55,897 nucleotides of DNA from Yersinia similis (GTDB lineage: Bacteria; Pseudomonadota; Gammaproteobacteria; Enterobacterales; Enterobacteriaceae). Numbering within the stretch: position 1 is the stretch's first letter; each line of letters starts with the position of its first letter. The notes beneath the pieces were generated by a model. That model ran no database searches. It had not been told where the DNA came from and was given only the letters and a program-made list of their open reading frames with translations. The position numbers and the translations under genes are program-made. Below are positions 35,886-45,805 of this stretch, one piece after another. The stretch spans positions 1-55,897 of the forward strand of contig NZ_CGBP01000031.1 in the NCBI RefSeq assembly GCF_001053095.1, given 5' to 3'.

Positions 35886-37724
35886 GTGAAAAGACTACAA
35901 TCATTGAAAGAAGCAAAAACAAAGCCTGATTTGGCTAAACTATTAGGAATCAAGCCGTCAGCGTTAACATACTGCCTATATGTATTAAAACCTGAAAGTC
36001 AATATACTCAGTTTAAGATATCAAAGAAAAATGGCGGTGAAAGAATAATAAACGCTCCTAACGGAATATTGAAGATGATTCAGTCATCTTTATCAAGACT
36101 GCTACTCGATTGCTTAGACGAAATTATTCATAATAAGTTTCCAGAGTCAGAACTAGCAAGGCAGAAAGCAAAAAATTCAAAAATATTAAAGATAAAATGC
36201 TCTAGTGCCGAAATAAAACAACCCTCGCTATCTCATGGATTTGAAAGAAAACGTTCGATTATAACAAATGCAATGATGCATTTAGGTAAGAAGTATGTTT
36301 TTAATATAGACTTAGAGAATTTTTTTGGGAGTTTTAACTTTGGTAGAGTTCGAGGCTTTTTCATAAAAAATAGAAATTTTGCACTTGATCCCGAAATTGC
36401 CACTGTAATTGCTAAAATTGCTTGCTACAATAATGAACTACCCCAAGGTAGCCCTTGCTCCCCAGTAATTACCAATTTAATTACTCATTCTTTAGATATT
36501 AAACTAGCTGCAATAGCAACAAAAAATTCATCTACATATACACGATATGCTGATGATATTACATTTTCAACAAGAAAGAGCGATTTTCCTTCTTCTATAG
36601 CAAAAAACCAAAATAATAAGTATATTATTAGTAAGAGAGTTAGAAATGAAATAATACGTTCAGGCTTTGTAATTAATGAAAGCAAAACAAGAAATCAGTA
36701 CAAAGACTCAAGGCAAGAAGTAACAGGCGTGGTTGTAAATAAAAAACCTAATACAAAAAAAGAATATTGGAGGCTTGTACGCGCTCAGTGCAATCATTTA
36801 TTTAAGAGCGGTAAATTCGTAGAAATAATTGATAGTAAAGAAACAAAAGGGAATATCAATCGCCTTGAAGGAAAGCTTAATTTCATAGATCAAATCGATC
36901 ACTACAATCGACTACGCCAAGGTGAAAAATCAAACCCAAAATATCATTTAAAAAAAGACGCCATTAAAAATGGCCAAGCCAAAAGCAGGCGTTACTTACA
37001 CAACTCAAGAGAAAAAACATTTAGTAAATTTCTATTTTACCGTTTGTTTTATGGTAACAACTTACCGACAATCCTTACGGAAGGTAAAACCGATAATGTC
37101 TATTTAAAGGCAGCAATACATAAACTAGACTCATTATTCCCTAAACTAGCAGTAGTGAAAAGTGCAAGTTCCCCGTATAAAACGCTTACAAATTTTATTG
37201 ATTATAATAAGCGAACAAAATATTTACTGGAGCTCTATGGCGGCGCTGATTATTTAAAGGATTTTGTTATTCACTATAAACAGCACTTTAATTACTACAA
37301 AGCCCCGAAACCATCTAATCCAGTAATTATATTCGTTGATAATGATAGCGGACCAAGAAATTTGATCCATTATGTCAGTAATATTAATGATATCAAAATG
37401 TTCCCTACAGGATTAACGGACATCCGATCTTCTGAATTTGTACATATTTTTCATAATCTCTACTTAGTGCTTACCCCTCAGGTTAAGGGATATGCGGAAA
37501 CTGATATAGAGCATTTTTTTAAAGATGCAGATAGACTCAGGCTGCATAAAGGTAAATTTTTCAATACCGTCTCAAAACGTGATCCCGATAGTGACTTAAG
37601 CAAGGAATCGTTCGCGACGCATATTGTTCATGCCCAAAAGCATGATATTGATTTTAGTGGATTTACAAGTCTTCTAGAACGTTTAGTAAAAGTTATAAAC
37701 CATTATGATGCTGTTAAAGAATAG
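35886..37724 (+). CDS. ret: Retron reverse transcriptase-Toprim fusion (Ec67/Eco2-like)
   Basis: 612-aa protein that should reverse-transcribe the adjacent RNA into branched msDNA. The RT domain (about 1-330) has INAPNGILKMIQ, FNIDLENFFGSFNFGRVRG, LPQGSPCSPVI, catalytic YADD (221-224) and the retron VTG motif (279-281). The C-terminal domain has Toprim motifs EGKTD (E399, D403) and VDNDSG (D485, D487), as in retron Ec67, which is similar along its whole length. Start is GTG with AAGGTG upstream. The Toprim domain is the probable phage-defence effector. Confidence 0.95.
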   Translation: MKRLQSLKEAKTKPDLAKLLGIKPSALTYCLYVLKPESQYTQFKISKKNGGERIINAPNGILKMIQSSLSRLLLDCLDEIIHNKFPESELARQKAKNSKILKIKCSSAEIKQPSLSHGFERKRSIITNAMMHLGKKYVFNIDLENFFGSFNFGRVRGFFIKNRNFALDPEIATVIAKIACYNNELPQGSPCSPVITNLITHSLDIKLAAIATKNSSTYTRYADDITFSTRKSDFPSSIAKNQNNKYIISKRVRNEIIRSGFVINESKTRNQYKDSRQEVTGVVVNKKPNTKKEYWRLVRAQCNHLFKSGKFVEIIDSKETKGNINRLEGKLNFIDQIDHYNRLRQGEKSNPKYHLKKDAIKNGQAKSRRYLHNSREKTFSKFLFYRLFYGNNLPTILTEGKTDNVYLKAAIHKLDSLFPKLAVVKSASSPYKTLTNFIDYNKRTKYLLELYGGADYLKDFVIHYKQHFNYYKAPKPSNPVIIFVDNDSGPRNLIHYVSNINDIKMFPTGLTDIRSSEFVHIFHNLYLVLTPQVKGYAETDIEHFFKDADRLRLHKGKFFNTVSKRDPDSDLSKESFATHIVHAQKHDIDFSGFTSLLERLVKVINHYDAVKE

Positions 37725-38019
37725 TATGACGTGCTGCTCTTCCGATTCATATTTCATTCACTTCACGTATGTCAATACATCTCATCACAATTACAGAAAA
37801 ATCAGTTTAGTACAGCTAGCAACTGACTTTTCACTATTCAGCCACCATGTCCGCTGTAATTCTTAAGTCCGCTTCACGCCCTTAACCAACGGTCATGATT
37901 TAATCATGCTCTACCACAAAACACCGTCACCTTGGTCTAAATTAATACACATAACCCCATGATAAAAAAGTGAAACCTATCAACCAAAGCTAACGCGCCT
38001 ACGGCTTGTTCAACGGGTG

Positions 38020-40869
38020 TTATCTGCCCAAAGGATTTGAGCAGTCAACCCCCGTTTTGGGTGACGTTTCTTTTGCTGTCATACCCCGCGCCCTATCCAG
38101 CTTTCGCGCCACATGGAATGCCGCTTCCAGTTCACTGCAATTATGCTCAGTCATTAACTGACGGCGCTCTGCTTTTTCTTCTTTCTCCGTCATTCCCAGC
38201 GCTAAATAAAGGCTGGGCGGTACCGCCCTGAACAAAGCCTCGACACGTTTGGCCAACACCACACCCTCCGTGTAGCATCTGGGGAGTTTTGTTGCCGATA
38301 ACAACATGGTTTTTTGCTCCTCGGTGAGTTTTTTGAAGCGGGAAATCTGTTCGACCTCATCTGGTGGCATCGTCAGACACAGCCACCACTCCGCCATGTT
38401 CAGCATTTTTTCTGCGGTATCAGGGTAATCAGCCAAATTCTGTGTTGCCAGCCACAACCAGGCACCGAGCTTGCGCCACATTTTTACGACCTTGGTCATG
38501 TAAGGCGATAACAGCGGGTTAGTGGTCACAATATGAGCTTCATCAATGACCATATTGATTTCCCGATCGAGATACTGATCACGTTCTGCGATGTTATTGA
38601 CGGTGTTTACCAGAGCGATAACGGCGACCGCCATCTGTGCTTCGTAGCCTTCGCGAGCAAGGGTGCCGAGGTCAATAAGCGTGACATCGGCTTCTGGCCA
38701 GGGCGTTCCAGGGCGGTTGAACAACTCACCTTCAAATCCTTCAGTGAACATTCGCAGCGCTTGCGACATCTCTTCTGCCCTGGCCCGCCGACCGGCTGTT
38801 CTGCGCTCACGTCCGTTTTCATCGGTATGGTTGTCACGAGCAATATTTTCCAGCTCACGCATTAAATCCTCCGGCAACATTTGACGCCCCGCCTCAAAGG
38901 AAGTACGTGCTGCGGCCAGAATGGCTTCGCGCAACATCCCCCGATCAGCCCGCGTCATGCGAGCCTCTTCAGCCGCTTCCCCGCCGGTAACCATCAGGCG
39001 AGCGGCAATCTCCATTTCACCGAGAATATCGCGTTTATCATCGTTGTCGTCGGTTGTATCAATATCGGGTAATTCTGCTTCATCCGTGCCCCATTCATCG
39101 GGAGAGGCCTGCAATAGCAGATGTGCATCGGCAAACGGAGCCAATGAAACCCCTTTACCGGGTTTAACGCTAATTTTATTGACCGTCAGCCCCAACGAGC
39201 TGCAATAGTCGGCAAACAGGCCAAAAGAGTTACCGGCTTCCAGTAGAAACAGACGTGGACGGTGAACCGCCATCAGTTGAGACAACGAACTGCACAGCGT
39301 GGCTGATTTTCCTGAGCCGGTTGGCCCGAACAACAGCAAATGGGCATTCTGCGTGCGGTCGTCTTTGTTGAGTGGATCAAAGGTTAGCGGCGCACCGCCA
39401 CGATTGAAGAACGAAAACCCTGGATGACCGGTGCCGGTGTCCCGCCCAAATACCGGCAGCAGGCAGGCAAAATGCTGCACGAAGGTTAGCCGAGTGTACC
39501 AATGATTTTTATCCGCATCGGGGTTAAAACACATGGGCAATGCGCGCAAATAGCCGTTAAGTGGCGCTACGTCGTGCTCAGGATTGACCGGCTGTAACCC
39601 GGCATTAAGCAGTTTGGCGCTAATATCAAGACAACGTTTATCCAGCATATCCAGATCCGATGCTTTGATCAGGAACGTCAGCGTGGCTCGGTACAATTTA
39701 TGCCGTTCGCCCAAATATTCACGGGCGGTATGTGCGTCTTCACGGGCGCGCGTCGATTCAATATTTTCCCCCATCGCGTTTCGGCCAAGGCGGTTAAACT
39801 CCTCTTCCAGCACGTCCTGCGGCTGCACAATTAACGTCATGGCAATCATGGTGCCTTCCGGCATCAGATCCATCAATGTATTGATATTTTCACCGCGCTT
39901 GACTTCGCCAGTCAGATGCCCGGTCTGAGGAGCACGGCGCAGCCGCTCTACCGGTACCGCTTTATGCGCCATGTTATCAAACCACCACACGCCGCGTTCA
40001 GCGTCACTACGTGGGCGGGTAAACCACAGGGTTTCGCTGAAATCATTCAGGATCGGTAAAGAGTCCGGCGCGCCGTCATCGTAGCTGGCGCTGCGATAAA
40101 GTGTATTTGGCGCAACCCATTCAGGTTTAGGATTAAACCAGCGCAACAACCAGCTATGAATTTGCTCCCCATTTTGTCGCTCACAGCGGATACCTGCACC
40201 GGCTAACGCAGAGGTCAGGCGATCACAAACTTGATTTAGCATTACTGCTGGTGACCGCAGTTCATACCCACGTTTTTCAACATAGCGGTAAATCACCATC
40301 CGCGTGCGGCGCGTCTGACCGCGCCATGGCGCACCCGTGACAACCTTATCCTCAAACAGGCCTTTTTCCACTGAGATGCTTTTCATGTGGTTTTCTGTTT
40401 CGGCCAGCCAGGCCTGTGTAAACGGCGTGCCCTGTGCCCAAGGTTTCACATAGCTGCGCAGCTTATCCATGTACGCCGTGACATCCGTCTCATCCTGACA
40501 ATAAAACTGTACCACCCATTGGTGGTCATTCAGCTCAGGTAAACTGTCTTGCAATGCATCTTCCACAACGTCTCGGATCTCCTCAAGCCGTTCAGTTGAG
40601 CGTCCTTCCGTTCCGACCGGGATCACTTCAAAAACTGCGCCGACCGACAAGCCATCATCCAGTAACAAACAACGCTCTTCCCGGAGATATTCCCCCCAAG
40701 GCATATAATCAATAATCGACGGTTCGGTGCCATACGATTTTGCTTCATCGCTATGGGTAAACTTCCCTTCCCGACTGCACGGTTCACGTCCCGCAACAGC
40801 AAAAGGGCCATCATCGTTCAAATGAATATCGGGTAAGGCCGCTTTAGGGCGAAATAATGAAAACATCAC
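38020..40869 (-). CDS. traC: Conjugative transfer ATPase (VirB4/TraC-type, PFL_4706/TIGR03744)
   Basis: 949-aa cytoplasmic ATPase that powers T4SS assembly and substrate transport. Walker A LLFGPTGSGKSA lies at about residues 509-520, Walker B NMVIDEAHI near 770, and ATQNLADYPDT after it. The N-terminal half is the CagE/VirB4-type domain. Its start overlaps the lipoprotein gene by four bases. On its 3' side the operon is cut off from TIGR03757-56-55-traG by the cargo island. Confidence 0.93.
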   Translation of the reverse strand: MMFSLFRPKAALPDIHLNDDGPFAVAGREPCSREGKFTHSDEAKSYGTEPSIIDYMPWGEYLREERCLLLDDGLSVGAVFEVIPVGTEGRSTERLEEIRDVVEDALQDSLPELNDHQWVVQFYCQDETDVTAYMDKLRSYVKPWAQGTPFTQAWLAETENHMKSISVEKGLFEDKVVTGAPWRGQTRRTRMVIYRYVEKRGYELRSPAVMLNQVCDRLTSALAGAGIRCERQNGEQIHSWLLRWFNPKPEWVAPNTLYRSASYDDGAPDSLPILNDFSETLWFTRPRSDAERGVWWFDNMAHKAVPVERLRRAPQTGHLTGEVKRGENINTLMDLMPEGTMIAMTLIVQPQDVLEEEFNRLGRNAMGENIESTRAREDAHTAREYLGERHKLYRATLTFLIKASDLDMLDKRCLDISAKLLNAGLQPVNPEHDVAPLNGYLRALPMCFNPDADKNHWYTRLTFVQHFACLLPVFGRDTGTGHPGFSFFNRGGAPLTFDPLNKDDRTQNAHLLLFGPTGSGKSATLCSSLSQLMAVHRPRLFLLEAGNSFGLFADYCSSLGLTVNKISVKPGKGVSLAPFADAHLLLQASPDEWGTDEAELPDIDTTDDNDDKRDILGEMEIAARLMVTGGEAAEEARMTRADRGMLREAILAAARTSFEAGRQMLPEDLMRELENIARDNHTDENGRERRTAGRRARAEEMSQALRMFTEGFEGELFNRPGTPWPEADVTLIDLGTLAREGYEAQMAVAVIALVNTVNNIAERDQYLDREINMVIDEAHIVTTNPLLSPYMTKVVKMWRKLGAWLWLATQNLADYPDTAEKMLNMAEWWLCLTMPPDEVEQISRFKKLTEEQKTMLLSATKLPRCYTEGVVLAKRVEALFRAVPPSLYLALGMTEKEEKAERRQLMTEHNCSELEAAFHVARKLDRARGMTAKETSPKTGVDCSNPLGR

Positions 40870-41270
40870 AATTCCACCGTGCGTTCACCCGGAAGGGCAT
40901 ACTGAACCTGGCTATAGAATGGAAATACGGTGCTATAACCCGGCACCGGCGTATGACTGCCCGCGAAGTGAGGATAAACAAACATCACCAAATCGGGATT
41001 AGGCAGCCGTGGGAACCTGTGCTGTATCTCATTTTCTTGGATGCGGCTGCCAGTTTCAGTCACCAGATCCAACGACTCCATCAGAGTGCGGCGCAACGTT
41101 GTCCGCCCTTCACGGGTTGCATGAGTGGCTGATGAACTATCGTTCCACAGTGTCAGCATGGTGCTGCCGCCCGGCGGTAACATTTGATCTTTACTGGTAC
41201 TGCAACCCGCCAACGTCACGACAGCAAAAAGAAGTGGGATAGAAGCGAACTTGATTGTTTTTTTCATCAT
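40866..41270 (-). CDS. Conjugative transfer lipoprotein (TIGR03751)
   Basis: 134-aa lipoprotein with the lipobox LAGC (MMKKTIKFASIPLLFAVVTLAGC) and the family body ending FPFYSQVQYALPGERTVEL. It probably sits in the outer membrane as part of the core complex, like VirB7/TraV-type lipoproteins. GGAG precedes the ATG; the stop overlaps the VirB4-like gene. Confidence 0.88.
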   Translation of the reverse strand: MMKKTIKFASIPLLFAVVTLAGCSTSKDQMLPPGGSTMLTLWNDSSSATHATREGRTTLRRTLMESLDLVTETGSRIQENEIQHRFPRLPNPDLVMFVYPHFAGSHTPVPGYSTVFPFYSQVQYALPGERTVEL

Positions 41271-41279
41271 TTTCTCCTG

Positions 41280-42797
41280 TCAGTCCATGCCCGTTTCAGT
41301 TTGATTCAGGCGAAAATCATGCTTCACTTTTCGGCCTTTTTCTTCGTAGTCGATCGCTAACTGGCGCGTAATATGGACAGCCACCTTGACGCCCGGTGGA
41401 ACATAAATTGCGTCAAAAGTCTGTCCATAGCGCCCTTTAACCCACTCCGCTGCTGCTTGCATCCCTCCAGATAACGCCTTACCCATCACCGCCTGCCCTG
41501 CGTCACCCGTCAACGTTGATGTCACTCCGCCATTAGCATTGGTCTGGGCCGTGTTTTGACTTTGGGCCAACACTTCACCCGCTGCGGCGCTGGCAGATAA
41601 TGCAAAGAGGGTTGGCAGCCAGGTCGCGGCATTCGATTTACGCTCTCCTGATAAACACGGAATACCATTTTCATCAGACAACCAGCCAATGCTGCTGCCG
41701 TTATTGTTGTTTTGGTGACCTTCAGTCTGGCGCGGCAAGGTGCGCACGGTGCCATCAGTGAATACGAAGGTGATACTGGTGACAGAACCACGGACACAAG
41801 ACAGCGTCCAATCGCCTGTTGCGCTACCAGAAACAATAGCGCCCTGAATATCGGGTAAATCGATACCGTTGGCTGTTAGGTTTTCTTTTCCAATCAGAAT
41901 CTTGAATGGATACGGATCGGTGACTTTGCCATCGATAGGTACACGTCCAAGCAGCGCCGTCATAGCACGGCTGCCAATCAACGTGGAGTTCTCCGGTAAG
42001 GTATACACTGGCTCGACTGATCCTTCCGCCGCATGATTATCGTTCAGGATCTGCCGATGATTGGTTTGATTCGCCAGCTCGGCTTTCTGACGAGTGATCG
42101 CGTTGTCATCTAAAAAAGAGGTCGCAAAGGTAAAACTATTGGCGATATTACGACTGGCGATATTGTGGTTGCTTTCACCAACCGGCTTACCCGTCACATC
42201 GATAGCCACACCATCTTGAGGTTCGCTCCACTGCAAATTTTCAGTCCATTGCAAACTATCGTTATCTAAAACTGACACCGCGTTTCCCCCACTCGCTAAA
42301 CCCAGCCCTACGGGGATATCGCTGCCGGCGGCGATATGTTTTTCCGCCCAACCCTCAGCCTTAAGCTTTTGCATTAAATCGCCAATCTGGATCGTCATCT
42401 CCTGAACCTGCCCTTTTAGCTGCCCTTGATCTTTATTGGCATTGGCTTGATAAGCGGCAATCGCCTGATTAATACGCTCATCGATATCCTGATCAGCCTG
42501 CTTTAAGGTTTTGCTCTCATCCGCCAGGGCTTTATTGTCAGCATCGAGTTGATTCTGACGAGTCGTGACCATTTTCAGGCTGCCAACCAGCGTACGTAGC
42601 GTGTCCTGTGGCGTATCCCCTTCAATACCCATGGCCTTGAGATCGTCTGGGGTCAAATCGGCTAACACATTGCTGGCGTTAACCAATGCCGTAGATTTTT
42701 CGCCTCCCGTCGAGTAAGTTTTCACGCCGATCAGCATGGCCCCCAAAATGACCAGTGGGACAAGAAACTTGGCTAACGCGTTGGATTTAATCTTCAT
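41280..42797 (-). CDS. T4SS core protein, TraB/VirB10-like (PFL_4705/TIGR03752)
   Basis: 505-aa protein with one N-terminal membrane anchor (about residues 8-27), a periplasmic coiled coil (about 70-155: QNQLDADNKALADESKTLKQ) and a C-terminal beta-rich domain ending with the VPPGVKVAVHITRQL motif. This is the VirB10/TraB architecture that bridges inner and outer membranes. It overlaps the preceding gene by four bases. Confidence 0.9.
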   Translation of the reverse strand: MKIKSNALAKFLVPLVILGAMLIGVKTYSTGGEKSTALVNASNVLADLTPDDLKAMGIEGDTPQDTLRTLVGSLKMVTTRQNQLDADNKALADESKTLKQADQDIDERINQAIAAYQANANKDQGQLKGQVQEMTIQIGDLMQKLKAEGWAEKHIAAGSDIPVGLGLASGGNAVSVLDNDSLQWTENLQWSEPQDGVAIDVTGKPVGESNHNIASRNIANSFTFATSFLDDNAITRQKAELANQTNHRQILNDNHAAEGSVEPVYTLPENSTLIGSRAMTALLGRVPIDGKVTDPYPFKILIGKENLTANGIDLPDIQGAIVSGSATGDWTLSCVRGSVTSITFVFTDGTVRTLPRQTEGHQNNNNGSSIGWLSDENGIPCLSGERKSNAATWLPTLFALSASAAAGEVLAQSQNTAQTNANGGVTSTLTGDAGQAVMGKALSGGMQAAAEWVKGRYGQTFDAIYVPPGVKVAVHITRQLAIDYEEKGRKVKHDFRLNQTETGMD

Positions 42798-43660
42798 TTA
42801 GGCGCTCCCCGCGTTTGGTGAGTCTTGTCCGTTTCCGTCATGGGTTCAGATCTAAATGCTCCCTCAGGACGCCCTTGAACAACCAGATACAATACGGTTG
42901 TATCTTCTGGCGTTCCTGCATTGCCTAACCAAGGGTGCTGGAAAGCGGCAGAAATGAATTCTCCCTGCAACATTCGAGGGTTCAGAATGACGTTAACCGT
43001 GGCGGTATTACGCACCAGTAATGCGATAACGCTGTAGCCATTGAGGCTCCAGCCCGCCAGAGGACTCACCTCGACGGGTTCCGAGGGATACAGAGTGGTC
43101 AGCCGAGAAGGAAGTTTGAGCGCCGTGTTGGTGATGCCCACAACAGGTTCAACCGTGCGCAATGGACCATATAAACTTTGCGCGGCATAGCGCGTCAAGA
43201 CCACCGGTAACGGCGTATTCAGCTTTGCTGGCTTACGCCGTTCGGATATCACTGCTGTTTGCTCGTTACCGCTAATCCGAGTTTTATCACTGGTAGAAGC
43301 AGAAGATACTTCACCGTCATAGACCAGTTGAACAGGCTCCCGAATTGACTTACCCGGCGCGGCGCTGACATCAAGAAGAATAATCTCGCCGTTTGCCTTG
43401 TTTTGTAGTTGCAAGCGGGTCACTGGGAAAGCCTCGCTGGCGCTAAGGTAAACAGCGCCTCCGCTGCTCTGCACCCGTAATTTACCGTTCAGAGTAGGAG
43501 GAAAACCCACTCGCACATTTTTATCGACGAAAACAATACGCTCCTGCCCTACGTTCAGCGGTATCTGCAAGGGGATGCGTTCCCACTTCATCAATTCAAC
43601 AGCGCTGACTACAACGGGCATCATCATGAATACCACGGCTACCAAGACGTTCGGCTTCAC
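42794..43660 (-). CDS. T4SS secretin-like protein, TraK type (PFL_4704/TIGR03749)
   Basis: 288-aa exported protein with a signal peptide (LVAVVFMMMPVVVSAVE) and beta-rich body (LKWERIPLQIPLNVGQERIV-type opening, here with MKWERI). It corresponds to TraK/VirB9-like components of the outer-membrane core complex. Four-base overlaps at both ends show tight coupling. Confidence 0.87.
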   Translation of the reverse strand: MKPNVLVAVVFMMMPVVVSAVELMKWERIPLQIPLNVGQERIVFVDKNVRVGFPPTLNGKLRVQSSGGAVYLSASEAFPVTRLQLQNKANGEIILLDVSAAPGKSIREPVQLVYDGEVSSASTSDKTRISGNEQTAVISERRKPAKLNTPLPVVLTRYAAQSLYGPLRTVEPVVGITNTALKLPSRLTTLYPSEPVEVSPLAGWSLNGYSVIALLVRNTATVNVILNPRMLQGEFISAAFQHPWLGNAGTPEDTTVLYLVVQGRPEGAFRSEPMTETDKTHQTRGAPK

Positions 43661-44310
43661 TGGAACACCTCCGTTTTCTTTTGTTGGGTCTGTATGGCCT
43701 CAAGGCGCTGCGGCACGCCGTCATAACAATCAATCGCCAAACCAAATGGGTTACGTTCCGGGTCTCCTTCCCAGCGGATCACCTTGATGGGATAGCGCAC
43801 CATCACGCGCTTAACCGGCTCGGAGTGGTAATATTCATCGGCCACCAGATCCAGTCTGGCTCTCCATTCGTTATCAGATTTTATGTCTACACTCTTGTTG
43901 CTGTAACCCCGTTTGGGGATTTCATAAACGACCCGCACGCGATCTCTGAGCTCTCCGTTATCCGTGCGAAAGCGCGCATCCTGGTGCAAAAAACTCAGAC
44001 AGGCAGGAGTCAGATAGGGCGCTAATTGGATAATTTTGGCTGGATAATCTACCTCACCATTCTTGGGCCAGGCATTCAGTTGCTGGAAGATGTAAAACGC
44101 AAAGCTGTAAACGGTGGATGGCGGCACTTCCCACCATTTTTTGGTACTACCGGAACGCAAATCTGGCGGGTTGTGGATAGTGAGTTCGTCTGGCGCACGC
44201 ATCCAGCCAATGCTGCTGGCCACCATGCCAATAAAGAACATGATGCAGAATAGACGAAGCGAGGAAATATGATTATCTCGGGCGCTAACAGCATGGCGAA
44301 AACGGCTCAT
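43657..44310 (-). CDS. T4SS inner-membrane protein, TraE/VirB8-like (PFL_4703/TIGR03746)
   Basis: 217-aa protein with one N-terminal transmembrane helix (LFCIMFFIGMVASSIGW) and a periplasmic DUF2895 domain (PPSTVYSFAFYIFQQLNAWP), the analogue of TraE/VirB8. The start at 44310 (MSRFRHAVSARDNH) overlaps the previous stop by four bases and fits the family; an upstream extension lies in the previous gene. Confidence 0.87.
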   Translation of the reverse strand: MSRFRHAVSARDNHISSLRLFCIMFFIGMVASSIGWMRAPDELTIHNPPDLRSGSTKKWWEVPPSTVYSFAFYIFQQLNAWPKNGEVDYPAKIIQLAPYLTPACLSFLHQDARFRTDNGELRDRVRVVYEIPKRGYSNKSVDIKSDNEWRARLDLVADEYYHSEPVKRVMVRYPIKVIRWEGDPERNPFGLAIDCYDGVPQRLEAIQTQQKKTEVFQ

Positions 44311-44681
44311 TCGGCACACCCTCGTTGGAATGAATGCGAACGCCGCAGCGCCCATGCCCGGCTGATAATAATGAGGTTTTGCGCCCATCCAAGCCGCACA
44401 CGCACCTCCTCCAAGCGCCGCCAGAGGTAATTATCCGGTTTGCCTCGCTTATATTGACTGACCCATCGGCCACCAATAAAAACAACCAGAATAGGCATAA
44501 TCAACATGCCTGTTGGGATAGCTATCCAACCCAGTGCGGGGATGAAAACGAATGGAATAGAGATCGGGATACCCAATAAAAACCCACAACAAGCCGCAAG
44601 GAGGAATTCAGCGGAAGTGAACCCACGCCAAATAACAGGTGGCGTATTCAAGCGGTCGGGAAGAAACTCAATGACGGCCAT
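44307..44681 (-). CDS. Conjugative transfer membrane protein (TIGR03750)
   Basis: 124-aa protein with a conserved start (FLPDRLNTPPVIWRGFTSAE) and two transmembrane helices (about 24-45 and 50-70), comparable to TraL/VirB3-like proteins. It lies nine bases after the TIGR03745 gene and overlaps the VirB8-like gene. Confidence 0.87.
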   Translation of the reverse strand: MAVIEFLPDRLNTPPVIWRGFTSAEFLLAACCGFLLGIPISIPFVFIPALGWIAIPTGMLIMPILVVFIGGRWVSQYKRGKPDNYLWRRLEEVRVRLGWAQNLIIISRAWALRRSHSFQRGCAE

Positions 44682-44690
44682 ACCCTCTCC

Positions 44691-45041
44691 TTACAGGATG
44701 GTACTGGCTTTAGTCACCAGCCAGATAGTCACAACCAGCAACAGCACACCGACAATGACGAAAGTGCCAAATTCGGTCCAGGTTGCTTTCCCCTGGCGCA
44801 CATGGTGGAAACAACTAATGGCCGCATTTGCCACAACGATAAAGGCGATAGCAGCAATGACCAGCCCCCCTAAAATCAGGCCATCACGCAAATAGCCCTT
44901 AAAGGTGTTATAGGTGCCGACTCCCCCACCGGATGAAGGTCGTTCAATCGCGGGTAAATTTGCTAATGCATTATCAACATAGAACAGGCTACTTCCGGTT
45001 AGGAGAATTGATTTTTGTCGTAAAAAAGTGATTAACTTCAT
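44691..45041 (-). CDS. ICE membrane protein, pilin-like (PFL_4702/TIGR03745)
   Basis: 116-aa protein with a cleavable signal sequence followed by two hydrophobic helices (about 53-76 and 90-112), the layout of VirB2-type pilins. The family GYLRDGLILGGLVIAAIAF region is clear. It may be the conjugative pilus subunit. Confidence 0.86.
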   Translation of the reverse strand: MKLITFLRQKSILLTGSSLFYVDNALANLPAIERPSSGGGVGTYNTFKGYLRDGLILGGLVIAAIAFIVVANAAISCFHHVRQGKATWTEFGTFVIVGVLLLVVTIWLVTKASTIL

Positions 45042-45056
45042 TGAATTGTCCTTAAA

Positions 45057-45302
45057 TCAATGGAAAAAGAAGAAGAGTGTCAGGAGCAGTAAACAAATCA
45101 GACGAATGGCGGTTTCTGGCAACTTGTCCATAGCAAGAGATTTATTGATCACTCCGCGATACGCCGTTACCAGCGTCCAGGCAGAAAACAGGAAAATCAC
45201 GCCCCCCAGTAACCCCAAGATAAGGAAATTAAGAGAAGAGGGTTCCATTCCCCCACCCACCCCCGCATTCCAGGCTGACTGCTGGGCACCGGTCATGGGC
45301 AT
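45057..45302 (-). CDS. ICE membrane protein (PFL_4701/TIGR03758)
   Basis: 81-aa protein with two transmembrane helices and the family N-terminus (MTGAQQSAWNAG). The ATG at 45302 overlaps the TGA of the RAQPRD gene by one base (TGATG), implying coupling. A start at the second ATG (45296) is possible. Confidence 0.82.
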   Translation of the reverse strand: MPMTGAQQSAWNAGVGGGMEPSSLNFLILGLLGGVIFLFSAWTLVTAYRGVINKSLAMDKLPETAIRLICLLLLTLFFFFH

Positions 45303-45610
45303 CAACGATTATCCTTGCGATACTGACCGGTGACCGACATGGGCAGTGATGGCTGGGCACGCGAAGGAGCCAGATAGTTCTCAATCCCCTGTTTCATGGT
45401 GGTGATGCCGTTTATGGCGCTGAGGTAATCGAAATAAAAGCGGGCATCCAGGCCGTTCTGATTAGCCACTACGCGGGCGCGATCAAAACTGGCCTGAACC
45501 TGATCGAGTTGGCGCATAACCAACGCCAGTTCATCTTTTTCGGCCGCTTGAATTGGGAGCGTGCTGGCCGTCGTCAGTAGCAATACGCTGAGTTTGGGGA
45601 ATAGGCGCAT
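45302..45610 (-). CDS. RAQPRD-family ICE protein
   Basis: 102-aa exported protein: signal peptide (KLSVLLLTTASTLPIQAAE), helical middle, and the hallmark C-terminal motif SRAQPSL (family RAQPRD; here RAQPSL). AGGAG precedes the ATG at 45610. It is the first gene of the segment after a 195-bp gap that may contain a promoter. Confidence 0.85.
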   Translation of the reverse strand: MRLFPKLSVLLLTTASTLPIQAAEKDELALVMRQLDQVQASFDRARVVANQNGLDARFYFDYLSAINGITTMKQGIENYLAPSRAQPSLPMSVTGQYRKDNR

Positions 45611-45805
45611 AAAGCTCTCCTGTGGTTTTAACGGTGCGCAAGATTGGCGCAACCCGTAACAGAGAGCAGTAGGAAATTGTTTATGGCGGGGTGAAGATTA
45701 AATGGAGTGATTCATAGACATCATTTCCGTTGTGATTAAACATTAATCAATTCTTTTGTGAGATTCTTCATTTGTGAAAAAATAAAAATAAACCTCACGT
45801 CGCAC

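Noticed and set aside
37725..38019. Gene between the retron and the VirB4-like gene
   Set aside because: No ORF or ribosome site; only a short palindrome (CATGATTTAATCATG at 37894-37908).
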